From assembly GCA_009912235.1 (NCBI GenBank), contig WNDS01000003.1, positions 558,001 to 622,000 on the forward strand: 64,000 nucleotides of DNA, in the 5' to 3' direction. Origin of the DNA: Stenotrophomonas maltophilia. Its GTDB lineage: Bacteria > Pseudomonadota > Gammaproteobacteria > Xanthomonadales > Xanthomonadaceae. Positions within the stretch are counted from its first letter, which is position 1. Every line of letters starts with the position of its first letter. Below the pieces are notes generated by a model. It did not search any database. It saw only the letters and a program-made list of their open reading frames with translations, and had not been told where the DNA came from. The translations under genes were made by a program, and so were the position numbers. This document shows, in pieces, positions 56,947 to 64,000 of the stretch.

Positions 56947-58530
56947 ATGACTGCTGACCTGCTGCCCGTCCGTCGGGCCCTGCTTTCCGTTTCCGACAAG
57001 ACCGGCCTGGTCGAACTGGCCGCCGCGCTGGCTGCACGGGGCGTGGAGCTGCTGTCCACCGGCGGCACCGCCAAGGCGATCCGCGAGGCCGGCCTGGCCG
57101 TGAAGGACGTGGCCGAGGTCACCGGTTTCCCGGAAATGATGGACGGCCGGGTCAAGACCCTGCACCCGATGGTGCACGGCGGCCTGCTGGGCCGTTCGGG
57201 CCTGGATGATGCTGTGATGGCCGAGCACGGCATCGGTGCCATCGACCTGCTGGTGCTGAACCTGTACCCGTTCGAGGCGGTCACCGCCAAGGCCGACTGC
57301 ACCCTGGCCGACGCGGTGGAGAACATCGACATCGGCGGCCCGGCGATGCTGCGCTCGGCAGCCAAGAACTTCGCCCGCGTGGCGGTGGCCACCGACCCGT
57401 CGCAGTACGCCGAACTGCTGGCCTCGCTGGACGCCAACGACGGCCGGCTGAGCGCCGCCACCCGCTTTGCGTTCTCGGTGTCCGCGTTCAACCGCGTTGC
57501 CCAGTACGACGCCGCGATCAGCAACTACCTGTCGGCGGTCACCGCCAGCGATGCGGCCGTACCGGTGCGCAGCGAGTACCCGGCGCAGATGAACTCCACC
57601 TTCGTGAAAGTGATGGACCTGCGCTACGGCGAAAACCCGCACCAGAGCGGCGCGTTCTACCGCGACCTGTACCCGGCGCCGGGCACGCTGGCCACGTTCC
57701 AGCAGCTGCAGGGCAAGGAGCTGAGCTACAACAACCTGGCCGATGCCGATGCGGCATGGGAATGCGTGCGCCAGTTCGACGCGCCGGCCTGCGTCATCGT
57801 CAAGCATGCCAACCCGTGCGGCGTGGCGGTGGGCGTGGCCAGCGGCGATGCCTATGAACTGGCCTACGCCACCGACCCGACCAGCGCCTTCGGCGGCATC
57901 ATCGCCTTCAACACGCCGCTGGATGCAGCCACCGCGAAGGTCATCCTCGACCGTCAGTTCGTGGAAGTGCTGATTGCCCCGGACTACGAACCGGCTGCGC
58001 TGGAATACGCGCAGAAGAAAGCCAACGTGCGCGTGCTGCGCATCCCGCACGGTGATGGCCTGAACAACTTCGACAGCAAGCGCGTGGGCTCGGGCCTGCT
58101 GCTGCAGTCCTCGGACAACCGCGGCATGACCCACGACGAACTGAAGGTGGTCAGCAAGCTGGCGCCAACCGACAAGCAGTTCACCGACCTGCTGTTCGCC
58201 TGGAAGGTGGCCAAGTTCGTGAAGTCCAACGCGATCGTGTATGCCAAGGACAACCGCACGATTGGTGTGGGCGCCGGGCAGATGAGCCGCGTCTATTCGG
58301 CGCGCATCGCCGGCATCAAGGCGGCCGACGCCGACCTGGTGGTGGAAGGCTCGGTGATGGCCTCCGATGCATTCTTCCCGTTCCGCGACGGCATCGATGC
58401 CGCGGCCGCTGCCAGCATCAAGGCGGTCATCCAGCCGGGCGGCTCGATGCGCGACGCCGAGGTGATCGCCGCCGCCGACGAACATGGTCTGGCGATGGTG
58501 TTCACCGGCATGCGCCACTTCCGCCACTGA
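56947..58530 (+). CDS. purH: Bifunctional AICAR formyltransferase/IMP cyclohydrolase
   Basis: A 527-residue enzyme for the last two steps of IMP synthesis. The N-terminal MGS-like IMP cyclohydrolase domain carries S-V-S-D-K-T-G-L and S-T-G-G-T-A-K. The formyltransferase domain has K-H-A-N-P-C-G near residue 285 and [10 protein letters not shown] near 475. Full length is normal. It starts at ATG 56947. Confidence 0.97.
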   Translation: MTADLLPVRRALLSVSDKTGLVELAAALAARGVELLSTGGTAKAIREAGLAVKDVAEVTGFPEMMDGRVKTLHPMVHGGLLGRSGLDDAVMAEHGIGAIDLLVLNLYPFEAVTAKADCTLADAVENIDIGGPAMLRSAAKNFARVAVATDPSQYAELLASLDANDGRLSAATRFAFSVSAFNRVAQYDAAISNYLSAVTASDAAVPVRSEYPAQMNSTFVKVMDLRYGENPHQSGAFYRDLYPAPGTLATFQQLQGKELSYNNLADADAAWECVRQFDAPACVIVKHANPCGVAVGVASGDAYELAYATDPTSAFGGIIAFNTPLDAATAKVILDRQFVEVLIAPDYEPAALEYAQKKANVRVLRIPHGDGLNNFDSKRVGSGLLLQSSDNRGMTHDELKVVSKLAPTDKQFTDLLFAWKVAKFVKSNAIVYAKDNRTIGVGAGQMSRVYSARIAGIKAADADLVVEGSVMASDAFFPFRDGIDAAAAASIKAVIQPGGSMRDAEVIAAADEHGLAMVFTGMRHFRH

Positions 58531-58541
58531 TCCGCATCACG

Positions 58542-58570
58542 AAGCCGGGCCCTGCCCGGCTTTTCTTTTC
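58542..58570 (+). terminator. Hairpin between purH and purD
   Basis: GCCGGGC and GCCCGGC form a tight stem with a CCT loop, followed by TTTTCTTTT. It lies in the 61-base purH-purD gap and could reduce read-through into purD. Confidence 0.75.
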
Positions 58571-58591
58571 TGCATCCGAGAACCCTGTCCC

Positions 58592-59875
58592 ATGAAGATC
58601 CTCGTCATCGGCTCTGGCGGCCGCGAACACGCCCTGGCCTGGAAGCTGGCCCAGTCCTCTCGTGTGGATGAAGTGCTGGTGGCACCCGGCAATGCCGGCA
58701 CCGCCAACGAAGACAAGTGCCGCAACGTGGCGGTGAAGGTGACCGACCTCGAGGGCCTGCTGGCGCTGGCCCAGGCCGAAGGCGTGGCGCTGACCGTGGT
58801 CGGCCCGGAAGTGCCGCTGGTGGCCGGCGTGGTCGACCGTTTCCGCGCCGCCGGCCTGCGCATCTTCGGGCCCACCGCCGCTGCCGCGCAGCTGGAAGGC
58901 AGCAAGGCCTACGCCAAGGATTTCCTGGCCCGCCACAACATTCCCACCGCGTTCTACGCCGTGCATACCGAGGTGGACGCTGCGCTGGCCTACCTCCGCG
59001 AGAAGGGTGCACCGATCGTGGTCAAGGCCGATGGCCTGGCCGCCGGCAAGGGCGTGATCGTGGCGATGACCCTGGCCGAGGCCGAGGACGCGGTGCGTGA
59101 CATGCTCTCGGGCAACGCCTTCGGCGATGCCGGTGCGCGCGTGGTCATCGATGAATTCCTCGACGGCGAAGAAGCCAGCTTCATTTCGATGGTCGACGGC
59201 GTGCACGCACTGCCGATGGCCACCTCGCAGGACCACAAGCGCGTCGGCGACGGCGACACCGGCCCGAATACCGGCGGCATGGGTGCGTACTCGCCGGCGC
59301 CGGTGGTCACTGCGGACGTGCACGCCCGCGTGATGCGCGAGGTGGTGAACCCGACCGTGCAGGGCATGATCGCCGACGGCATCCCGTTCACCGGTTTCCT
59401 CTATGCCGGCCTGATGATCGATGCCAGCGGCGCGCCGAAGGTGATCGAATTCAACGTGCGCTTCGGCGACCCGGAAACCCAGCCGGTGATGCTGCGCCTG
59501 CAGTCGGATCTGGTGGAGCTGGTGGAAGCGACCATCGATGGCCGCCTGGACCAGGTGGACGCGCAGTGGGACCCGCGCCCGTCGCTGGGCGTGGTGCTGG
59601 CGGCCAGGCCCTACCCGGACGCGCCGATCACCGGTGAGGTGATTTCCGGCCTGGACGAGGTGCCCGCCAATGCCAAGGTATTCCATGCCGGCACCACGCT
59701 GGATGCGCAGGGCCAGGTGCTCAGCGCCGGCGGCCGCGTGCTGTGCGTGGCCGCGCTGGGCGACAGCGTGCGCGACGCGCAGGCCAATGCCTATGCCGGC
59801 GTGGCCCAGGTGACGTGGGCCAACGAGTTCCACCGCACCGACATCGGTTGGCGCGCAATCGCCCGCGAGGGGTGA
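58592..59875 (+). CDS. purD: Phosphoribosylamine-glycine ligase (GAR synthetase)
   Basis: A 427-residue ATP-grasp enzyme, second step of purine synthesis. It starts [15 protein letters not shown] with the phosphate loop, then [12 protein letters not shown] near 138 and the metal-binding [11 protein letters not shown] near 283. The start at ATG 58592 is chosen because the longer upstream frame has no homology. Confidence 0.97.
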   Translation: MKILVIGSGGREHALAWKLAQSSRVDEVLVAPGNAGTANEDKCRNVAVKVTDLEGLLALAQAEGVALTVVGPEVPLVAGVVDRFRAAGLRIFGPTAAAAQLEGSKAYAKDFLARHNIPTAFYAVHTEVDAALAYLREKGAPIVVKADGLAAGKGVIVAMTLAEAEDAVRDMLSGNAFGDAGARVVIDEFLDGEEASFISMVDGVHALPMATSQDHKRVGDGDTGPNTGGMGAYSPAPVVTADVHARVMREVVNPTVQGMIADGIPFTGFLYAGLMIDASGAPKVIEFNVRFGDPETQPVMLRLQSDLVELVEATIDGRLDQVDAQWDPRPSLGVVLAARPYPDAPITGEVISGLDEVPANAKVFHAGTTLDAQGQVLSAGGRVLCVAALGDSVRDAQANAYAGVAQVTWANEFHRTDIGWRAIAREG

Positions 59876-59895
59876 GGCGGTCGCGGCGTCGGGAC

Positions 59896-59914
59896 ATCCA
59901 CGCATGGCGTGGAT
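59896..59914. repeat. SMAG-type palindrome
   Basis: ATCCACGCATGGCGTGGAT, the same stem as at 12723 and related to 36903 and 60751. Confidence 0.7.
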
Positions 59915-59928
59915 GAGCGCCACAATCG

Positions 59929-59951
59929 AAAAGGCCCGGCATTGCCGGGCC
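59929..59951 (-). terminator. Terminator for the HigA-like gene
   Basis: GGCCCGGCA and TGCCGGGCC form a perfect stem, with AAAA on the plus strand so that T follows on the minus strand. It is just after the stop of the gene at 59958. Confidence 0.8.
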
Positions 59952-59957
59952 ATCGTG

Positions 59958-60290
59958 TCAGAGCACGGCGTCCAGACCCTTGCGATCAATCAGGTTCAGC
60001 AATTTCAGTGAGGGCCCGCTGGGCTTCTTCTCGCCCTGCTCCCAACTACGCACCGTAGAGACACTTGTGTTGAGCACCCCGGCAAACACCGGCTGGCTGA
60101 GCTGCAACGAGGTGCGCAGCGCGCGGATCTGGGCACTGCTGTATTCGGGGACAGGCTCAAGACAAAGCGCCTCGTAACTGCTCAACCGACGTTTGTCGAT
60201 GAAGCCGTGCGCGTGCAGATTCACGGCAGCCTCGTGCACCGCCTCAAGAAGCGCACTTTTTGCGCGCCTTCGCTCAGGGGCCTTCGCCAT
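59958..60290 (-). CDS. HigA/XRE-family antitoxin
   Basis: A 110-residue protein with an N-terminal basic helix and a C-terminal HTH domain (L-Q-L-S-Q-P-V-F-A-G-V-L-N-T-S-V-S-T-V-R-S-W-E-Q-G-E-K-K-P-S-G). It is the usual helix-turn-helix of HigA-like antitoxins that neutralise a RelE-fold toxin. The toxin gene upstream overlaps it by 17 bases. It should also repress the pair's promoter. Confidence 0.85.
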   Translation of the reverse strand: MAKAPERRRAKSALLEAVHEAAVNLHAHGFIDKRRLSSYEALCLEPVPEYSSAQIRALRTSLQLSQPVFAGVLNTSVSTVRSWEQGEKKPSGPSLKLLNLIDRKGLDAVL

Positions 60291-60663
60291 GGCAGATCTC
60301 CTGTAGATCCCCGTACTCCACAGCACGCTTCAGCTGTGCCGGACTCATCTTCAGAAACTCCGATGCGTACAACTGCAACGCATCCCGTTCCGCATTGGTG
60401 ATCGCGGCACGTTCGTTCTTTTCGTATCCGAAAAGAAAGAACCAATGCCCGCCTCGCTGTGTTGCGATGATGGCTCGAACGCTTCCGCGCTTTCCCCGTC
60501 CGGGCAACGCAACGCGCTTCTTGAAGAGGCCACCGCCAAGATCTGCGTCCACCAGACCGGCTTCCATTTCCATTACCGACCGGCACAAGGCAGCGTCGGA
60601 CAGCACGGTCCTGCGCATGCTGCGATTGAAACCTCGTGTACGGAAGACGCGCGACATGATCAT
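60274..60663 (-). CDS. RelE/HigB-family toxin
   Basis: A 129-residue protein of the RelE-like group (PF06296 type) that should cut mRNA on the ribosome or inhibit translation. Core pattern: G-L-F-K-K-R-V-A-L-P-G-R-G-K-R-G-S-V-R-A-I-I-A and H-W-F-F-L-F-G-Y-E-K-N-E-R-A-A-I. The start is ATG 60663 or 60657. It overlaps the antitoxin, toxin first, a common order in HigBA-type systems. Confidence 0.85.
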   Translation of the reverse strand: MIMSRVFRTRGFNRSMRRTVLSDAALCRSVMEMEAGLVDADLGGGLFKKRVALPGRGKRGSVRAIIATQRGGHWFFLFGYEKNERAAITNAERDALQLYASEFLKMSPAQLKRAVEYGDLQEICHGEGP

Positions 60664-60744
60664 ACCGTGCCACCGAGTGGTACGGCGTGAACATCAGCAC
60701 TCAGCGCATGACCCGGTCGGCGCAATTACCATCGTGGCGTCAGA

Positions 60745-60772
60745 GTAGAGCCACGCCATGCGTGGATGAGCC
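60745..60772. repeat. SMAG repeat with GTAG end
   Basis: GTAGAGCCACGCCATGCGTGGATGAG: a stem of CCACGC/GCGTGG with GTAG at the left end, between the toxin gene and the rpoH terminator. Confidence 0.75.
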
Positions 60773-60780
60773 CCACAGAC

Positions 60781-60812
60781 AAAAGAAGGGCCGACAATGC
60801 CGGGCCTTTTCA
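60781..60812 (-). terminator. rpoH terminator
   Basis: Imperfect stem AAGGGCCGACA and TGCCGGGCCTT flanked by A and T, 18 bases after the rpoH stop on the minus strand. Confidence 0.7.
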
Positions 60813-60829
60813 TTCCAACGCGATCCCGC

Positions 60830-61714
<885 letters not shown>

Positions 61715-61972
61715 CTTAGCAGTCCGGTTCTTGGACTGCTAAAGGGGGGAAAAGTTCCAGCGTTCTGCTGATGCAACACTGGCGCCAACCACTCCCCCTA
61801 CCGTACCGCGATTTGATGACACTGGCGAGCGCGGCCGGTGGGATTCACAATCCCTTGGAAATCAATACATTACCCCGCAAACCCCGGCCCCTCGGGGTCA
61901 AGATCGGCTGAATGGGCCATCGGAATGGCCCATCGACAGCCCTGGGGGTTGCCGGTCGTTCAGGCCCGCCGC

Positions 61973-62707
61973 TCAGCGGCCATCTGCCAGCCCGGCTTCC
62001 ACCACCGCGCGCGGCGGCAGCGACCAGTCGATCGGGGTCTGCCCGCGCTGCTCCAGGTAGGCATTGGCCGCCGAGAAATGGCGGCAGCCCAGGAAACCAC
62101 GGTGCGCTGACAGCGGCGAGGGATGCGGCGCCTTCAGCACGCGGTGGCGGCGGGTGTCGATCACCTTGCCCTTCTGCTGGGCATAGCTACCCCACAGCAG
62201 GAACACCAGACCTTCGCGCTCGCGGTTGAGCACGTCCACCACGTGGTCGGCTAAGCCTTCCCAGCCACGGCCCTGGTGGGCCCCGGCCGAACTCTCCTCC
62301 ACCGTCAGCACGGCATTGAGCAGCAGCACGCCCTGGCGCGCCCACGGCAGCAGACAGCCATGGTCAGGCCGGGCGATGCCCAGGTCGGCCTCGATTTCCT
62401 TGTAGATGTTCAGCAGCGACGGCGGCACCGGCACGCCCGGCATCACCGAGAAACTCAGGCCATGGGCCTGGCCGCGGCCGTGGTACGGGTCCTGGCCGAG
62501 CACCACCACCTTGGTCTGCTCGAACGGGGTGGCATCGAAGGCGGCGAAGATCTGCGGGCCCGGCGGGAACACCGCCGCACCGGCCGCCTTGCGCTCGCGC
62601 AGGAAACGGGAAAGGTCGCGCATCTGTGGCTGCAACAGCCAGTCGCCGACATGGGCCTTCCAGCTCGGTTCCAGCTGGATGGCGGGTGTTGCCTGTTCGT
62701 CGTTCAT
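61973..62707 (-). CDS. ung: Uracil-DNA glycosylase
   Basis: A 244-residue family 1 enzyme that removes uracil from DNA. The catalytic Asp73 is in G-Q-D-P-Y-H and the C-terminal [11 protein letters not shown] near residue 199 is intact. It overlaps the upstream regulator by 4 bases and is likely co-transcribed with it. Confidence 0.97.
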   Translation of the reverse strand: MNDEQATPAIQLEPSWKAHVGDWLLQPQMRDLSRFLRERKAAGAAVFPPGPQIFAAFDATPFEQTKVVVLGQDPYHGRGQAHGLSFSVMPGVPVPPSLLNIYKEIEADLGIARPDHGCLLPWARQGVLLLNAVLTVEESSAGAHQGRGWEGLADHVVDVLNREREGLVFLLWGSYAQQKGKVIDTRRHRVLKAPHPSPLSAHRGFLGCRHFSAANAYLEQRGQTPIDWSLPPRAVVEAGLADGR

Positions 62708-63546
62708 CGTACCACGGGTCTATCGTTCAAACGGGCCAGCCGCAGCTGGAACAGCACCTTGGTCACCAGCAGCCGTTCTTCGATCGGCTTCAGCACTAGG
62801 TCGTTGGCACCGGCCTGCAGCAGGCCGGTCTGGTTGTGCGGGTTGCCATCGCCGGTCATCACCAGCACCGGCAGGCGGCGCTTGCCGTAGCCGAAATCCA
62901 CGCGCACGCGCTGCACTACGTCGCGCCCGCTCAGCTCGCCCTTCAGGGTGACATCGGTCAGCACCAGGTCGATGCGGTGGCGGCTGCGCCCCAGCGATTC
63001 GGCGGTCAGCAGGGTGAAGGCTTCCTCGGCACTGAGCACGTGCAGCACGTTCAGCTGCTGGCGTTCGAGCATGCGCTTGGTGGCTTCGGCCACCACGCGG
63101 CTGTCTTCCACATACAGGATGGTCGCGCCGGGAATGGCCTGCGGCTGCACGTAGCCGCGGATGAAGGTCGCCAGCGCTTCATGGCCGAGCGATTTGTCGA
63201 AGTAGTCGGTGACGTACTCGGTGAAGCGGCGCTGCTCCAGGTGCTGCTGCGCATCGTCGGAGACCACGATGACCGGCACGTAGACCTGCCCCGCCGCCTC
63301 GCGCACCATGCGCGCCAGCGCCAGGCCGTCGCCATCACGCAGCGACAGCGAGGTGGTGACCAGGTTCACCGGGCCCTGTTCGAGCACCCGCCGGGCCTCC
63401 TCGATGCTGTCGCAGCCCACCACCTCCACGCCGGGCAGGTCGCGCTGCAGCACGTCGGCGATCAGCTTGCGCACCAGCTTGGAACCGTCCACCACCATCA
63501 CCCGGGTGGCGGTGGCATTAAGGTGCCTGAGCGCTTGCGGTTGCAT
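62704..63546 (-). CDS. Response regulator with two receiver domains
   Basis: A 280-residue protein without an output domain. Domain 1 (about 14-135) keeps K118 (F-D-K-S) but has Ser66 where the phospho-acceptor Asp belongs (N-L-V-T-T-S-L-S-L), and only one acid in the pocket (V-V-D-G-S). Domain 2 (about 142-270) is canonical: E147-D148, Asp198 in L-V-L-T-D-V-T, and K in L-V-L-K-P-I. Phosphate is likely to go to domain 2 while domain 1 may be a decoy or interaction surface. It sits between ftsX and ung, overlapping ung by 4 bases. Confidence 0.85.
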   Translation of the reverse strand: MQPQALRHLNATATRVMVVDGSKLVRKLIADVLQRDLPGVEVVGCDSIEEARRVLEQGPVNLVTTSLSLRDGDGLALARMVREAAGQVYVPVIVVSDDAQQHLEQRRFTEYVTDYFDKSLGHEALATFIRGYVQPQAIPGATILYVEDSRVVAEATKRMLERQQLNVLHVLSAEEAFTLLTAESLGRSRHRIDLVLTDVTLKGELSGRDVVQRVRVDFGYGKRRLPVLVMTGDGNPHNQTGLLQAGANDLVLKPIEERLLVTKVLFQLRLARLNDRPVVR

Positions 63547-63553
63547 GCCGGCC

Positions 63554-64000
63554 TCAGGTGTCGGTCGGGCGGGTCTGGCGCAGGAAGTGGCCGGTGACCA
63601 GCCAGGCCCCCAGCCAGCCCAGCACCAGCGTGCCCAGCAGCACCAGGCTGCCGTGCAGCAGGTCCAGGCCATGCAGCACGAACGGGCTGCCATAGCTGCC
63701 GGACAGTTCGGCCAGCGGTGCGTGCAGGGCGGCCCCGGCCACGCCGATCAGGCCCAGCGCCACCGCGCCGGCACCCAGGCCGTACCACGCGCCCAGGTAC
63801 AGGAACGGGCGGCGGATGAAGCCATCGCTGGCCCCCAGCAGCTGCAGCACGCCGATTTCCTCGCGGTGCGCCTGGATGTCCAGCCGCACCGTATTGCCCA
63901 CCACCAGCACCGCGCCCAGGCCCAGCAGCGCCGACAGCACCTGCACCAGCCGCGCGCCGAACGCCAGCCAGGCATCCAGGCGCTTGCGCCACAGCGCATC
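63554..64000 (-). CDS. ftsX: Cell division ABC-transporter permease FtsX (5' part outside window)
   Basis: The C-terminal 148 residues of FtsX, partner of FtsE at the septum. Three membrane helices are visible, with the cytoplasmic loop R-E-E-I-G-V-L-Q-L-L-G-A-S-D-G-F-I-R-R-P-F and a terminal G-H-F-L-R-Q-T. The loop is the strongest FtsX signature. The gene enters from the right edge on the minus strand and ends 7 bases before the double-receiver gene. Confidence 0.93.
   Translation of the reverse strand, partial: DALWRKRLDAWLAFGARLVQVLSALLGLGAVLVVGNTVRLDIQAHREEIGVLQLLGASDGFIRRPFLYLGAWYGLGAGAVALGLIGVAGAALHAPLAELSGSYGSPFVLHGLDLLHGSLVLLGTLVLGWLGAWLVTGHFLRQTRPTDT

Overview
The window comes from a GC-rich gammaproteobacterium of the Xanthomonadaceae, most probably Stenotrophomonas (S. 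maltophilia group). The reasons are gene content and order (smeIJK-type RND pump, prmA-DUF3426-fis-purH-purD, ftsX near rpoH, groES-groEL) and many short palindromes carrying a terminal GTAG, the hallmark of the SMAG repeats known from S. maltophilia. I see no prophage, insertion sequence, CRISPR array, rRNA or tRNA. It is ordinary chromosome with small accessory modules.

Layout. 1-6.4 kb: SDR oxidoreductase (cut by the window edge), small lipoprotein, sppA, a MATE pump, and a sigma-factor-like membrane protein followed by a DUF3106 protein. 6.5-14 kb: priA, preceded by an AT-rich region with two facing DnaA boxes, then GST, a NYN/LOTUS protein, type II NADH dehydrogenase, a GIY-YIG protein and a tandem glycine riboswitch in front of a TRIC-like membrane protein. 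14.2-21.6 kb: a one-adaptor, two-pump RND operon (smeIJK/mdtABC type). 21.7-25.8 kb: an MqsRA-like toxin-antitoxin pair, DAHP synthase behind a Phe/Tyr/Trp leader-peptide attenuator, and a MarR plus DNA-alkylation-repair pair. 25.8-33.7 kb: a two-component system, a retropepsin-like protein, groESL, a secreted endonuclease I and cutA. 33.7-36.6 kb: dsbD and a TlpA-like thioredoxin. 36.6-37.3 kb: a repeat-dense gap. 37.3-50.4 kb: a PepSY/flavodoxin reductase, a chemoreceptor, an arylamine N-acetyltransferase, small metabolic genes, a ParD-like/methionine aminopeptidase pair, an epimerase-type reductase, an S11 peptidase, a TetR regulator and a quinone reductase. 50.6-59.9 kb: aroQ-accB-accC, two hypothetical genes, prmA, a DUF3426 gene, fis, purH and purD. 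60-64 kb: a RelE/HigA-type toxin-antitoxin pair, rpoH, ung, a double-receiver regulator and the 3' part of ftsX.

The most striking global feature is that at least eleven otherwise well conserved genes carry a single in-frame stop, a one-base frameshift, or both. Several frameshifts fall in C or G homopolymers. Such a density is not credible for essential-type genes in one healthy chromosome, so sequencing or assembly error is my first explanation, but each site is listed so it can be checked. The best biological findings are the aromatic-amino-acid attenuator before DAHP synthase, the paired DnaA boxes before priA, three small two-gene modules with palindromic or repeated operator-like sequences (or an overlap) typical of toxin-antitoxin units, repeats that supply stop codons or lie inside a reading frame, and enzyme or receiver domains that lack a key residue.
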